From NCBI GenBank assembly GCA_002692725.1, contig NZLU01000042.1, positions 86,741 through 150,740 on the forward strand: DNA of 64,000 nt. Reading direction: 5' to 3'. A program made the position numbers and the translations under genes. Under the pieces are notes generated by a model. The model was not told the DNA's origin, searched no databases, and saw only the letters and a list, made by a program, of their open reading frames with translations. Origin of the DNA: Ponticaulis sp. GTDB taxonomy: Bacteria > Pseudomonadota > Alphaproteobacteria > Caulobacterales > Hyphomonadaceae. Position 1 is the stretch's first letter. Each line of letters opens with the position of its first letter. Of the stretch, positions 26,444-36,661 are shown one piece after another.

Positions 26444-28483
26444 TCAGGCTGCGCGAACGCGAGACAGGAAGTCCGTAATCGCAGACTGCATTTTGCCGCT
26501 TTCGCTGGTGATGCCGTGGGACGCGGCTTCAACCTGCGTTGCACATTCACCCGTTTCAGCTGTGGTCGCAGACAGAGACTGGACGTGTTCGGACACATCG
26601 CGCGCACCGCCGGCGGCTTCCTGAGCTGAGCGGGAAATCTCTGCAATCGCTGCGCGTTGTTGTTCCATGGCCGCCGCGATGGTCGAAGAGATGTTGTCGA
26701 TATTGGCGATCAGGCCAGAGATGTTCTCCATGACGTTCACAGCCAGGCCAGACGCGTTCTGGATCGACGAAATCTGCTGAGCGATCTGCTCAGTCGCTTT
26801 CGATGTCTGGCTGGACAGAGCCTTCACTTCGCTTGCAACAACCGCAAAGCCTTTACCCGCTTCACCTGCACGAGCCGCCTCAATTGTCGCGTTCAGTGCG
26901 AGAAGGTTTGTCTGGCCAGCAATGTTGTTGATCAGCTCAACAACAGCGCCGATGTCTTCGGCCGCTTTGTCGAGGCCACGAACCCGCTCAGACGAGGTCT
27001 GCATTTCACCGACCGCTTCCGACGCGATCTTAGTGGATTCGTGGATCTGCTGGGTGATCTCGACGATTGAAGCCGAGAGCTCTTCTGCTGCAGAGGCCAC
27101 GGTGCCGACATTGTAAGACGCATTATCAGCAGACTGAGAGGCAGACCCGGTCTGGACAGACGCGTTCTGTGCCGAAGACTTCATGACAGAGGCGGTGCTT
27201 TCCAGTTCGCGAGTTGCGCTGCTCATGATGGAAAGCGTGTCCTGCATCTGGGTGTCGAACTGCGAAATCAGTTCATCAACGGCTTTGGTGCGTGCAGCGC
27301 GGGCTTCTTCTTCCGCACGCTGAGCTTCCTCGAGGCGGAGACGCTCGCGGCCATTTTCTTCAAACACACGCAGGGTGTTTGCCATCTGGCCGATTTCGTC
27401 CGCACCATCTGTACCGGACATGTCGACGTCAAATTCACCTTCAGCGAGTTTGGCCATAGCCGAGTTCAGCTTGGTCAGACGTCGGGAGATCATGCGATCG
27501 ACGTAGAAATAGCCAATGGCACCTGCAGCAGCCAGAGAGATCAGCGACATAACTATCAGAATAAGCGTTGTGACCGTCGTCGTTCCGACTGCACTATAGG
27601 CTTCTGAGTTTGCAGATTCCTGCAGGCTGTTTGCGAGCGTGGTCGCTGTGGCCTGAAGGGTCATGGCGGCAAGGTTCGCATTTTCAACAATGCCAGCTGA
27701 CTCTTCCATTTGCTCAAGAATGGTGATGCGCAGGTTCGGGATGGAAATGCCGCCACCTGACATAGACATCAGAGGCTCTGCGGCATTGCGAAGATCATCG
27801 GTGACCAGATCGCCGAGAATAGCGATGTTCACGCGCATCTCATCAACCTGATAGCTGATTTCGTCATTCATGGCTTCCACTGCGCTGGCATCTGAGGCCA
27901 GGCTTGCTTCAGCGAAGAGTGAGTCGAGGAGCGTTGCTGACAGTGAAATCCGCAGGAGCGTTTCAATGTCCATGCCTTCGGCTTCGTCGAGCAGATCCTC
28001 GACAGCAGCTGTGACTTGTGTGCGATAAGACTGAGCGTTCAGCAGCGCCTGATTCATCGCCATTTCAGTGACGATGCGGCGCTGAACCATATCGTTCAGC
28101 GTATTGATTTCCTCGACCATTTTTGCGGCAGATTGTTCAACCTGCTCGATTTGCTCGCCTTCAATGGATTGCTTCAGTTCATTGATGTCGAAATTTACCG
28201 TGTCGAGAATGTATTGAATGTTCTCTCGCTGCGCGGCGCGCTCCTGCTCATCTTCTTGCTGGGCGAGGGATTTTGTTTCGCCGGACAAGGCGCGAGCATT
28301 CTGGGCAAGGTCACTTGAGAAGGCCAGAAGTGGCAGCGTTTCATTCGCAACCGTCTTGAGCGAGCCACTCGACGAATTCAATCCGAAAACGGAGATGGCT
28401 GAGAGCACAAGAACGACAGCACCGGCCAGGCCGAAGGCCGCGGGCAGACGAAACCGAATGAGCTGAAAATTGAACCTGGACAT
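26444..28483 (-). CDS. Methyl-accepting chemotaxis protein
   Basis: Membrane chemoreceptor of 679 residues. TM1 lies at about residues 14-34, a helical periplasmic sensor of about 270 residues (four-helix-bundle type, no Cache motif seen) follows, TM2 is near 305-327, then a HAMP region ([20 protein letters not shown]) and the long cytoplasmic coiled coil. The hairpin tip [20 protein letters not shown], which binds CheA/CheW, is intact. No CheR-binding pentapeptide ends the protein. No che genes are near it. Leftward single gene with a strong terminator. Confidence 0.95.
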   Translation of the reverse strand: MSRFNFQLIRFRLPAAFGLAGAVVLVLSAISVFGLNSSSGSLKTVANETLPLLAFSSDLAQNARALSGETKSLAQQEDEQERAAQRENIQYILDTVNFDINELKQSIEGEQIEQVEQSAAKMVEEINTLNDMVQRRIVTEMAMNQALLNAQSYRTQVTAAVEDLLDEAEGMDIETLLRISLSATLLDSLFAEASLASDASAVEAMNDEISYQVDEMRVNIAILGDLVTDDLRNAAEPLMSMSGGGISIPNLRITILEQMEESAGIVENANLAAMTLQATATTLANSLQESANSEAYSAVGTTTVTTLILIVMSLISLAAAGAIGYFYVDRMISRRLTKLNSAMAKLAEGEFDVDMSGTDGADEIGQMANTLRVFEENGRERLRLEEAQRAEEEARAARTKAVDELISQFDTQMQDTLSIMSSATRELESTASVMKSSAQNASVQTGSASQSADNASYNVGTVASAAEELSASIVEITQQIHESTKIASEAVGEMQTSSERVRGLDKAAEDIGAVVELINNIAGQTNLLALNATIEAARAGEAGKGFAVVASEVKALSSQTSKATEQIAQQISSIQNASGLAVNVMENISGLIANIDNISSTIAAAMEQQRAAIAEISRSAQEAAGGARDVSEHVQSLSATTAETGECATQVEAASHGITSESGKMQSAITDFLSRVRAA

Positions 28484-28530
28484 GGACTTCCCCTGAAGGT
28501 CTTACTCTACGCGCCCCATGGTGAGGCAGG

Positions 28531-28569
28531 ATTGGCGAGCTATGCGAAGAGCGTCGACAGCTCGCCAAT
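28531..28569. repeat. 11-bp perfect inverted repeat upstream of the MCP gene
   Basis: ATTGGCGAGCT and AGCTCGCCAAT are separated by 17 bases. It lies 48-86 bases before the MCP start codon and 46 bases after the TonB-domain gene, where it could be an operator or part of a transcript end; no T-run is present. Confidence 0.4.
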
Positions 28570-28614
28570 AATTGTTGTCTTCAGGCCGGTTTTCTGGTCC
28601 CGGCCCGTTTTGCA

Positions 28615-28938
28615 TCAAAGTGCGAATGCGATGGTGATTTCACCATTGCCCGGATTGCCTTTTTCGAAGCGCCACTGCTCGAGAGCATCCACGGCAGCCT
28701 TGTCGAAAACACCCGGCATGGATTCAGAAACAACTGTGATGTTGGCAACTTTGCCGTTATCGTCGACTTCAAATTGAAGACCAACTGTGCCTTCAATTTT
28801 GCGGCGTTCGGCACCACGCGGATACTCCGGTGGAACCTGCTTGATCAGTACGGGTTCAGCAAAAGCCGGAGCGACACCGACTGTGCCGAAAGCTGTCATG
28901 GCAGTGGCTGCAGCCATCAGAACATGTTTCAGCGTCAT
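28615..28938 (-). CDS. Exported TonB C-terminal domain protein without membrane anchor
   Basis: A 107-residue protein from the ATG at 28938 (AAGGGA upstream). A signal peptide ending APAFA is followed directly by a TonB C-terminal domain: PVLIKQVPPEYPRGAERRKI, EGTVGLQFEVDDNGKV and VDALEQWRFEKG. Usual TonB proteins have an uncleaved N-terminal anchor and a Pro-rich spacer, and both are missing here, so it cannot transmit ExbBD energy in the normal way. Periplasmic role unknown. Neighbours are an MCP gene and a mechanosensitive channel on the same strand. Confidence 0.8.
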   Translation of the reverse strand: MTLKHVLMAAATAMTAFGTVGVAPAFAEPVLIKQVPPEYPRGAERRKIEGTVGLQFEVDDNGKVANITVVSESMPGVFDKAAVDALEQWRFEKGNPGNGEITIAFAL

Positions 28939-29035
28939 AATGTTTCCCTTTATTTTTTTCACACCAAAAGCAAGAAAAAGAAGGCTTCGATTCTGAGCCC
29001 TTTCCCTTGCAGCCAAACTATCCTTTCAAAGTGAA

Positions 29036-29216
29036 ACTTAGGTTAATTTGAAGCTGTATTTTGTTAGTCACCTATGACTCCATTGAATTTATCTTAGATG
29101 TATAGAAATTGATCATGTTTCATTTACCCATTATTTATAGAGGTAAATTCAAAAATAACTATCTTCACTTCAAAATGGCATCATTATATGAAAATTCTAC
29201 TTGAAGTTTGTTTGAA
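29036..29216. other. AT-rich intergenic stretch
   Basis: About 180 bases with far lower GC than the surroundings and no ORF, between the MscS-type gene (ends 29217) and the TonB-domain gene (starts 28938), both leftward. It most likely carries the promoter of the TonB-domain gene. No clear -35/-10 pair or palindrome was identified. Confidence 0.4.
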
Positions 29217-31610
29217 CTAGTCTTCATTTGTATGAACGTGTTTAGTTAACATGTTCATATCGGCTGGCTGAATATGGATGTCTCTTTGAGGGAATGGGAT
29301 CTCAATTCCCGCCTCGCGAAATGCTTTCAGCACGGCAATGCGCGTTTGAGTCCGAGTGGACAACGCATCCATGATGTCCGGAATGAAAAAGCGTAATTCA
29401 AAGTCCAGCGACGATGCACCAAAACTAGTAAACAGCACTTGTGGCTCAGGAAACTTCAGCGCCTGCTCGAAATTCTCAGGAACTTTGGAGAGGATTTCAA
29501 TGATCTGATCAGGGTCTTCTTTATACGCAACGCCAACAGCCACTGTGACACGGCCAAGTCGGCTCTTATGGGTCCAGTTCGTGACACTGTTGGAAATCAG
29601 CTCAGAGTTGGGAACGAGAATGGAGGATCGATCAAAGGTCTCGATTTCGGTCGAACGGACTGATATCTTTTTGACAATCCCCTCGCCCGAAGACGTCACA
29701 ACCCAATCGCCAATCTTGATGGGGCGCTCGAACAGCAGGATCAGCCCCGAGACAAAATTGTTCACAATACTCTGGAGACCGAAGCCAATACCAACAGAAA
29801 GTGCACCCGCAATGATAGCCAGGTTGGAGAGGTCAAAGCCAAGCAGGCTGACACCGGTGAAGAAGGCGATGACAAGCCCGATATATCCAATCAGCGTCCG
29901 CAGAGAGTTCTGAACGCCCGGATCGACCCTCAACCGGCTGAACACCCGACTTTGCGTTGTGCGCTGAACCAGTCGTGTTGCGCCAATCAGGCCAAGAAAC
30001 ACCAGAACGGCGATCGCGACCTGCGCCAATGAAAACCGGACGGACCCGATCTGGACGCCATTCACAGCCTGCATGATACCACGCTGTACACTCGACCATT
30101 CAAATCCAATCAGAAGCGAGGCAAATGGCACCCAGAGCGCAAACACAAAACACGTGCTGAGAATATTGAGCCAGAACTGAAACAGGTCTTTCTTGTCGTC
30201 CTGGCGCTCGGATTTGGACAGGAAAAGATCGGCAAACGCGGCAAGCAGCTGAACACAGGCATCCCGAACTATGATGGCAGACAAGGTAAGCCCGCCGACC
30301 AGAAACAGGCGGGTTGTCAGAAAGTGTGCCAGTGACGAATAACCAACAAGCGCGATAAGGCCGCAAAATCCGGCAAAGACAGTCAGAAGTGCGCGGAATG
30401 GCTTCGGCAGGAGGAGCGGTTTCGCCACTTCGGGCGTGGCCTCACTCTCCTCACTCCCGGCCGAAGCTTCGACCGGCGTGTCGCCGGTCCAGACCCGCGC
30501 AATGACAAAGATAAACCCTGACAATAAGATCGCGACACTGCCGCGAATCAGGACGTCGAGCTCCTCCGCCATACCGAACACATTGGTCTCAACCCGGACC
30601 ACATGATCGAGCGCAATCAGCCCGGCCGCAGACACGAAGCCGAACCATAACAGGAATGCGCGCTGACGATCTGAAAAATTGAATGGCTGCAAGGGCGTGA
30701 CAACCGAGAAAAATACAGAGCAAAGCGACGACACCGCCGCGACGCAGATGCTGGCTGTCCAGAAAGCATTGAGAACCGTGCTGAGAGACGGCGGGACAAC
30801 ATCCAGAAAAGCAATCGTGCCCGCCAGCAAAACGGCGGCAAGCACCACTGGCAAGGTTCGCAGACCTGCCCGAAACAGTCCGATCACCACGTCAAGCGCG
30901 CTTCCGGACTCGGCCCGGCCGAGCGGAACAATCAGATAATGGTTCAGGCGATTGCGTACTGGTATGGCCAGAACGAAAGAGAGAACAATTGCGCCAATCA
31001 ATGCGAGCCCGGTAGGCAAATTGATCTGCCCGGTGTGATCATCGCTCAGATGATCTGACAATTCGGATTGCAAATGCCCGATATTGTCGGTGAGAGCGCG
31101 GCTACCCTCTGCCCATGTGTCCGGGTGCAGAAACAATGGTCCGCGCCCGGTGAGGTCAGCATAAAAAGCACTTCGGCGTTCGGTTTCGACTTCGAGTGCA
31201 AGCCGGTCAAGCTGAGTAAGGTTTTGCCGGGTCTGTGTAAGCCCTTGTCTGATCCCGTCCAGCTCAGCCATTAGCTGATTGCGCTCCCGCGTCACACCGG
31301 CCGCCTCGCCGCTCACCTCTGGCCCCAGACGGTTCAGGGTTTCCTGAACCGCGCGCTCCTCCTCGCGCAGCGCATCCTGCGTGGCGAGGATCTCCGAGCG
31401 ATGTGTCAGAAACGCCTTTTCAAGCGCTGAGAGATCGGCCTGATCATTCGCAAAAGTCTGTGTGAGTTCAGATATTTTCCGGGTCTGATACGCCACGGAC
31501 TCGCCCGGATCAGCGCTTTGCGCGAAGCTCTGACCGCTTGCGACAATAACGCTGACCAATATCAGGGTCAGACAAATCAGCTGGCAAACTCGACGAAGTC
31601 CTGTCAGCAC
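29217..31610 (-). CDS. Large mechanosensitive channel, DUF3772 plus MscS domain
   Basis: Inner-membrane channel of 797 residues. A signal sequence (to about residue 31) precedes a periplasmic coiled-coil region with a DUF3772-like block (residues 60-160), about ten membrane helices, and a C-terminal MscS module. The pore-lining helix is seen as LAIIAGALSVGIGFGLQSIV and NNFVSGLILLFERPIKIGDW, followed by the beta domain VRSTEIETFDRSSILVPNSE. This is the MscK/YbiO-like large type that protects against hypo-osmotic shock. Leftward, ahead of the TonB-domain gene. Confidence 0.92.
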   Translation of the reverse strand: MLTGLRRVCQLICLTLILVSVIVASGQSFAQSADPGESVAYQTRKISELTQTFANDQADLSALEKAFLTHRSEILATQDALREEERAVQETLNRLGPEVSGEAAGVTRERNQLMAELDGIRQGLTQTRQNLTQLDRLALEVETERRSAFYADLTGRGPLFLHPDTWAEGSRALTDNIGHLQSELSDHLSDDHTGQINLPTGLALIGAIVLSFVLAIPVRNRLNHYLIVPLGRAESGSALDVVIGLFRAGLRTLPVVLAAVLLAGTIAFLDVVPPSLSTVLNAFWTASICVAAVSSLCSVFFSVVTPLQPFNFSDRQRAFLLWFGFVSAAGLIALDHVVRVETNVFGMAEELDVLIRGSVAILLSGFIFVIARVWTGDTPVEASAGSEESEATPEVAKPLLLPKPFRALLTVFAGFCGLIALVGYSSLAHFLTTRLFLVGGLTLSAIIVRDACVQLLAAFADLFLSKSERQDDKKDLFQFWLNILSTCFVFALWVPFASLLIGFEWSSVQRGIMQAVNGVQIGSVRFSLAQVAIAVLVFLGLIGATRLVQRTTQSRVFSRLRVDPGVQNSLRTLIGYIGLVIAFFTGVSLLGFDLSNLAIIAGALSVGIGFGLQSIVNNFVSGLILLFERPIKIGDWVVTSSGEGIVKKISVRSTEIETFDRSSILVPNSELISNSVTNWTHKSRLGRVTVAVGVAYKEDPDQIIEILSKVPENFEQALKFPEPQVLFTSFGASSLDFELRFFIPDIMDALSTRTQTRIAVLKAFREAGIEIPFPQRDIHIQPADMNMLTKHVHTNED

Positions 31611-31722
31611 CGAGCAACTCCTGGAAACAAAAAAACAGCCATGTCTTTAGCGAACATCTTCTCCGTTTGGATTAACGGAAGAAACCACATCACGAAAGTA
31701 TCGGGTTGATCTCTTCTCCCTC

Positions 31723-31751
31723 TTCACGGACGCGATCAGACATCTTATTTA
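31723..31751 (+). promoter_or_regulatory. Possible promoter of the 6S RNA gene
   Basis: TTCACG (31723-31728) and TATTTA (31746-31751) are 17 bases apart and would start transcription near 31758, close to the expected 5' end of the 6S RNA. Confidence 0.35.
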
Positions 31752-31756
31752 TGACG

Positions 31757-31925
31757 TCGCGGCTGCGGCGTTCGAACAGGCTCACATTCCGGCGACCTTA
31801 CATTTTCGTCAGGGAACTGGCGCTGCCCGGATCGTGGTCCGGGTAACTGGTGCCCACCTAGCTTGCTGGGTCGACGGGAATGCAAACCCCTGTACGGCGC
31901 TCGCGGTTGCCTTCGTTTGGAAAGG
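31757..31925 (+). ncRNA. ssrS: 6S RNA, alphaproteobacterial type (ends approximate)
   Basis: A 150-200 base non-coding segment directly upstream of the 5-formyl-THF cyclo-ligase gene, the conserved location of 6S RNA. The sequence carries the blocks I associate with alphaproteobacterial 6S RNA: CCTTACATTTTCGTCAGGG, GGTAACTGGTGCCCACCTAG, and GCGCTCGCGGTTGCCTTCGT. Folding by eye gives a closing stem CGAA(CA)GGC at 31773-31781 with GCCTTCG at 31909-31915, and an apical helix CCCGG/CCGGG around 31827-31843. 6S RNA mimics an open promoter and holds sigma-70 RNA polymerase in stationary phase. The ends are estimates. Confidence 0.75.
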
Positions 31926-31938
31926 AAGCTGATCAACA

Positions 31939-32532
31939 ATGAAACCCGTCTCCAAAGATCAGCTCCGGGTTTCCTGCAAGGCGCTTCGCGAACAACTCGC
32001 TGCAAACCGCCCGGACGCCCCGGCTGCAATGGCCGAGCGGTTTCCCGAAAAACTCCTAAAGCGGTTTGGCCCACTGGTTGCCGGCTATATCGCGATCGGC
32101 AGCGAGATTGACCCCGCCTCTCTTTTCAATCGTCTGAGAGGTCTGGGGGCCGAGATCTGTTACCCGCGGGTTGAAGCCGATGATTCCATGACGTTTCGAC
32201 GTGTTTCTTCGCCTGACGATCTGGAATCCGGGCCGTTTGGCCTGACCCAACCCACTTCATCTGCGCAAATTGTCGCACCAAAGCTCGTTTTAACGCCGTT
32301 GCTGGCCTTCGATGCGGCGGGAAACCGCCTCGGTTATGGGAAGGGCCATTACGATCGGGCACTCGCGCGGTTAAGAGAGTCGAGTTCGGTTTTTGTCTGC
32401 GGACTGGCGTATTCCGAGCAGGAAGTCCTGCAAATCCCTGCAGAACCAACTGATATACCGCTCGATTGGGTCGTCACGGAGAACGGGTCCATTCCGCTTT
32501 TCTTTTCTCGCGTCTCAGGCAAAAACAGTTAA
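31939..32532 (+). CDS. ygfA: 5-formyltetrahydrofolate cyclo-ligase
   Basis: ATP-dependent conversion of 5-formyl-THF to 5,10-methenyl-THF, 197 residues. The N-terminal K-x-x-LR-x-x-x-K-x-LR block (SKDQLRVSCKALREQL) and the signature LTPLLAFDAAGNRLGYGKGHYDRAL with the ATP-binding GYGKGHYD are clear. It follows 6S RNA immediately, and processing of that transcript probably frees its mRNA, as in other proteobacteria. Confidence 0.93.
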   Translation: MKPVSKDQLRVSCKALREQLAANRPDAPAAMAERFPEKLLKRFGPLVAGYIAIGSEIDPASLFNRLRGLGAEICYPRVEADDSMTFRRVSSPDDLESGPFGLTQPTSSAQIVAPKLVLTPLLAFDAAGNRLGYGKGHYDRALARLRESSSVFVCGLAYSEQEVLQIPAEPTDIPLDWVVTENGSIPLFFSRVSGKNS

Positions 32533-32685
32533 TGGCGCAAAGTTACGCGATAGATTTTACTTCCAATTAAGTAATATTTATCAACGCGTTACTTTCAGCC
32601 CGACGCTCATTCTTTCACTAATTTTAAAGCTTGCCGCCTTAAGTGTTGCACCTGCAATATAACTATTTGGGTATTTGGGCACGTC

Positions 32686-34851
32686 ATGCTGAACCGGGTT
32701 TCGATCACATATAAGCTTCTTGGTCTCGTTTTGGGGGCTGTTCTTGTATCCTCGCTTGCTTCCGGCTTTATGGCCAGTCAGCAATCCTCTGAAGCCATTA
32801 TCGCGCAACAAAAGCAGAGCCTTGCCGGCTTCGCCGAAGCCAGGGCCAACGCGCTTGAGGATTATCTCTCCAGCATTCAGATCGATCTGGACACTGTGGC
32901 CACCAATCCGGAAACGCTCCTGGCGCTTGAAGACTTCCAGGCAGGCTGGGACGAACTCGGCCGTGAGCAGACTGAGACGCTTCAGCATCTCTACATTACC
33001 GCAAACCCCAACCCACTGGGCGAAAAGCACAAGCTCGACTTTGCGTCAGATGGATCCGCTTATTCGGAAGCGCACGCCAAGCATCATCAATGGTTCCGTG
33101 AATTTCTTGAGGCCCGAGGCTATTACGATATCTTTCTGTTCTCGCTGGAAGGTGACCTGGTCTATACAGTCTTTAAAGAGCTCGATTACGCCACCAATCT
33201 GCGCACCGGTCAGTGGAAAGATTCAGACCTCGGAAACGCTTTTCGAGCCGCAGCTGATAACCTGAATGGCACGGAAAAAGCTTTCTTTGATTTCGAACCC
33301 TACGCCCCGAGCCATGGCGCGCCTGCAAGCTTCATTTCGCGTGCAATCTATGATGAAGCCGGAAAGAAGTCTGGTGTTCTGGTCTTCCAGATGCCGATTG
33401 ACCGCCTGAATGCCATTATGGGCAACACTGTCGGGTTGGGCGAGACAGGCGATTCCTATTTGGTGGGGTCTGATGGTGTGATGCGGACGGATTCTCCAAA
33501 AGCGTCGAGTTCCACCCTGCTGAAAACCAGCATCAATCCGGCTCAGATCGAAAACGCCTCGAACCATGACATCTTCCTGTATGAGGGTGAGGATTATAAC
33601 GGCGAACGGGTTGTATCGGCAGCGCATCAGATTCCGTTTGAGGGCGTTAACTGGTATGTTGTGACCCAAACTGATGAAGCTGAAATCCTCGCTCCTGCAG
33701 CCGATCTGCGTGGGTCCCTTACGTTCGTTTCCATCACTTTGATCGTTATTCTGGGTGTTGTTGGTATCTTCCTGGCGCGAATGATCAGTGGCCCCATTGC
33801 CCGCGTTGCCAAAACAACCGAAAAGATAGCTTCCGGCCAGTTTGATACGGAAATTCCTTACCAGAATCGCGGTGACGAAATTGGGCCTCTGGCGCGCTCG
33901 CTCGACAAATTCCGACTGGCCATGATCTCAGCCGAAAAGCTGGCTACGGAGCAGCAGGAACGCGCAGAGCAGGACAAGATTGAAGCGGAACGCCGCGCCA
34001 TGATTGGCGAGCGTCTTGCGCAACGCGCCCAAGACTTTGACGCAATTGTCTCAAAGGCTCTTGAGGAATTCGCTCACGCGGCTGGCAATCTTGATGAAAA
34101 CGCAACCGCAATGTCCGCTATTGCTGAAGAGACAGCGACCCAATCAAAAGGCATTGCGCACGCCTCGAAGAACGCCTCCAACAATGTGCAAGGAGTCGCT
34201 GCGGCCACCGAAGAATTGTCGGTTTCCGTTGGCGAGATCGGGGCCAAGGTTTCGCACTCCTTGTCAGCCACGAATAATGCCGTGAAGCAAGCCGAGAGCA
34301 TGCGCGAACGTGTGGCAGGCCTCGAAGCCGCGGCATCTGCCATTTCGGACGTGATTGGCCTGATCACCAACATTGCGGGCCAGACCAATCTTCTTGCCCT
34401 CAACGCCACCATCGAAGCAGCACGCGCCGGAGAGGCAGGCAAGGGATTCGCCGTGGTGGCCAGTGAGGTCAAAGCCCTCGCCACGCAAACCTCAAAAGCC
34501 ACAGAGGATATCTCGAAGCAGATCTCGGCCATTCAGGACACCACCACCGCGTCAGTGGCCGGCATACACGACATTCTCACCGTAATCGCCGAACTTGAAA
34601 GCGCCTCGCGTGAGATCGCCAATTCCATCGATCAGCAGAATGCGGCCACCCAGCAGATATCCGAAAGCATTCAGCAGGCGTCTGGCAGCGTCCTGGAAGT
34701 CGATAACAATATTCACGGCGTGAATGACGCGGCCCAGGAAGCCGGCGTGACCGCCAACCGGATGAGAAACGCCTCTGAATTACTGAATGAACAGTCGCAA
34801 ATCCTTCGACAGGAAGTTCTCAGCTTCCTCGATGATGTGCGGGTTGCCTGA
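32686..34851 (+). CDS. Methyl-accepting chemotaxis protein with Cache sensor
   Basis: Chemoreceptor of 721 residues. TM1 is at residues 10-30, a large periplasmic double-Cache-like domain spans about 35-345 ([20 protein letters not shown] and [16 protein letters not shown] are typical strands), TM2 is near 345-366, HAMP is next ([20 protein letters not shown]), then the signalling coiled coil with tip [20 protein letters not shown]. No methyltransferase-binding tail. Ligand unknown; double-Cache domains often bind amino acids or other small metabolites. Single gene closed by a terminator. Confidence 0.95.
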   Translation: MLNRVSITYKLLGLVLGAVLVSSLASGFMASQQSSEAIIAQQKQSLAGFAEARANALEDYLSSIQIDLDTVATNPETLLALEDFQAGWDELGREQTETLQHLYITANPNPLGEKHKLDFASDGSAYSEAHAKHHQWFREFLEARGYYDIFLFSLEGDLVYTVFKELDYATNLRTGQWKDSDLGNAFRAAADNLNGTEKAFFDFEPYAPSHGAPASFISRAIYDEAGKKSGVLVFQMPIDRLNAIMGNTVGLGETGDSYLVGSDGVMRTDSPKASSSTLLKTSINPAQIENASNHDIFLYEGEDYNGERVVSAAHQIPFEGVNWYVVTQTDEAEILAPAADLRGSLTFVSITLIVILGVVGIFLARMISGPIARVAKTTEKIASGQFDTEIPYQNRGDEIGPLARSLDKFRLAMISAEKLATEQQERAEQDKIEAERRAMIGERLAQRAQDFDAIVSKALEEFAHAAGNLDENATAMSAIAEETATQSKGIAHASKNASNNVQGVAAATEELSVSVGEIGAKVSHSLSATNNAVKQAESMRERVAGLEAAASAISDVIGLITNIAGQTNLLALNATIEAARAGEAGKGFAVVASEVKALATQTSKATEDISKQISAIQDTTTASVAGIHDILTVIAELESASREIANSIDQQNAATQQISESIQQASGSVLEVDNNIHGVNDAAQEAGVTANRMRNASELLNEQSQILRQEVLSFLDDVRVA

Positions 34852-34882
34852 TCCTTTCCAAACTCACACCTGTAAAACCACT

Positions 34883-34912
34883 GAGCTGGCTAGTCGCCAG
34901 CTCTTTCTTTTT
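34883..34912 (+). terminator. Rho-independent terminator after the Cache MCP
   Basis: Stem GAGCTGGC / GCCAGCTC (8 bp, TAGTC loop) followed by TTTCTTTTT, about 30 bases after the stop. Confidence 0.85.
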
Positions 34913-34973
34913 CAGGTCGCAAGCTGGTCATTATTGCCGTCTTGGTTCATATGGCCCCGATCAGGAGGTCTGA

Positions 34974-35792
34974 ATGCGATTGGCGTTTTTTGGTGATGTG
35001 GTTGGCAAGGCTGGCAGGAATGTTCTGCGAGACCATCTGTCCGAACTGAAACTGGATCTGAAGCTCGATTTTGTGGTCGTGAATGCAGAAAATGCAGCGG
35101 GCGGTTTCGGTATTACAGAAGCCATCGCCGAGGACCTTTACGGATTTGGCGCAGATTGTCTGACACTCGGCAATCACAGCTGGGATCAACGGGACGCCCT
35201 CACCTATATCACGCGGGAAGACCGCCTCCTTCGTCCCTGCAATTATCCGCCAACCGTTGAGGCCCCTGGCCGGGGTGCCAATCTGTACACACTGTCGGAC
35301 GGACGTCGGGTCGCGGTGATCTCAGTCCTCGGTCGACTCTATATGGATTCCCTGGATGACCCGTTTCAGGCGGTTGAGCGCGAGCTGAACTCAGCCCCGC
35401 TTGGCGTGGTGGCGGATGCTATTCTTGTGGATGTGCATGCCGAAGCGACCTCAGAAAAAATGGCGATGGGTCATTTCTGCGATGGCCGGGCGAGCTTTGT
35501 CGTTGGCACCCACACGCATATCCCAACTGCGGACGCACAGATCCTGCCCGGCGGCACGGCCTATCAGACCGATGCCGGCATGTGCGGAGATTATGACAGC
35601 GTGATCGGCATGAAGAAGGAAGCGAGCGTCAAACGCTTTTCCACGCGCCTGCCAACCGAACGCATGGGACCGGCCGAAGGTCCTGGAACAGCCTGCGGTG
35701 TTATGGTGGAAACCGATGACAAAACCGGCCTAGCCATCCGGATCGAGCCGATCCGGATTGGGGGTCGGCTGAAGGAAGTTGTGCCGGACTAA
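34974..35792 (+). CDS. YmdB family metallophosphoesterase
   Basis: Calcineurin-like phosphodiesterase of 272 residues, of the YmdB/TIGR00282 type known to hydrolyse 2',3'-cyclic nucleotides in other bacteria. Metal-binding motifs are FFGDVVGKAGR (first Asp), VNAENAAGGFG, TLGNHSWDQ, VDVHAEATSEKMAMGH and VVGTHTHIPTADAQ, all in order. The start is supported by AGGAGG just before the ATG. Single gene; its stop abuts a palindromic terminator. Confidence 0.93.
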   Translation: MRLAFFGDVVGKAGRNVLRDHLSELKLDLKLDFVVVNAENAAGGFGITEAIAEDLYGFGADCLTLGNHSWDQRDALTYITREDRLLRPCNYPPTVEAPGRGANLYTLSDGRRVAVISVLGRLYMDSLDDPFQAVERELNSAPLGVVADAILVDVHAEATSEKMAMGHFCDGRASFVVGTHTHIPTADAQILPGGTAYQTDAGMCGDYDSVIGMKKEASVKRFSTRLPTERMGPAEGPGTACGVMVETDDKTGLAIRIEPIRIGGRLKEVVPD

Positions 35793-35820
35793 AAAAGCGC
35801 GTCTGGCCAGACGCGCTTTT
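35793..35820. terminator. Bidirectional palindromic terminator
   Basis: A 28-base perfect palindrome (AAAAGCGCGTCTGG and its complement) lies directly after the phosphoesterase stop, with TTTTTT continuing on the minus strand and TTTT on the plus strand. It separates convergent genes. Confidence 0.85.
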
Positions 35821-35849
35821 CGTTTGTCGTTACAAAATCCGGCCCCGGC

Positions 35850-36407
35850 TTATTTGCCCGCCAGTTTCACAAAATTCGGATCTGTGATGGCTTCATTGAG
35901 CAGACCGGCAACCGTTGGCTGGAAGGCATCAATGACGTTCTGGCACGCATTGATGGCGCTGAAGCTGGTCTTGAACTCATGATGTACATCGACCGTGTAA
36001 CCCTCAGGCAAATTGGCAGAAGACAGCTTGAGCGCAACATCCCACGACCCTGTGCCAAAGGAGTTGAACTCAAGAACTTCAATCACGCCATCAATCTGAG
36101 TTCCGCCAGCTTCCAGAATCCCTGCGGTGAACAGCTCTTCCTGAAGCGCGTCCTCAATATACTCGATTGGCGACTGACCTGGCGCAACCTCCAAAGCGCC
36201 AAGCGCACGACAGGTTGGCTCAATGTTAACACCAGACGCCGCGGAAAAATTGCCCATCGACACTTTGGCATTACTGCCTTGCATTGCCGACTGAGCGGCC
36301 ATGATGTTTTCTGTTGACGCCTTGTAAGGGCGGCTGGAAGTGGTTTCACAGCCAGCAATAAACAGCACTGACGCCGCAGCGCCTGCGAAAATAATGCTTT
36401 GTTTCAT
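35850..36407 (-). CDS. Lipoprotein of unknown function
   Basis: A 185-residue lipoprotein from the ATG at 36407 with signal peptide MKQSIIFAGAAASVLFIAGC. The mature protein has conserved-looking blocks EYIEDALQEELFTAGILE and DGVIEVLEFNSFGTGSWDVALKLSS, with a C...C pair (CRALG and ACQNV) that could bond. The overall layout, a short peptide that reads like an outer-membrane assembly or YajG-like lipoprotein, is suggestive only. Leftward single gene sharing a terminator with the phosphoesterase. Confidence 0.75.
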   Translation of the reverse strand: MKQSIIFAGAAASVLFIAGCETTSSRPYKASTENIMAAQSAMQGSNAKVSMGNFSAASGVNIEPTCRALGALEVAPGQSPIEYIEDALQEELFTAGILEAGGTQIDGVIEVLEFNSFGTGSWDVALKLSSANLPEGYTVDVHHEFKTSFSAINACQNVIDAFQPTVAGLLNEAITDPNFVKLAGK

Positions 36408-36661
36408 TAGGATCTTTCCCCGATCTTTATCCGACCTCATCGGATCGTCCGGGTTACCATATCCGAATATTGAAGGCGCACAATATAATCCTTAGAGAAG
36501 CTTTGAAAATCTACTTTTGATTGTACTTCCGGTGTATCCCGATGACATCCGTAAGCTACCCCGGCAGAGTTCAACGTGTACCCTTCACCTTTTTGGCGGC
36601 ATGCGATAAACCGTCCGCCTCAGTTCAACGATTGACGACAATCTCGCCATCAGGAGTTTTC

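Noticed and set aside
36521..36661. 47-codon N-terminal extension of yebC
   Set aside because: YebC proteins begin at MAGHSKWAN and a ribosome site lies right before that ATG.
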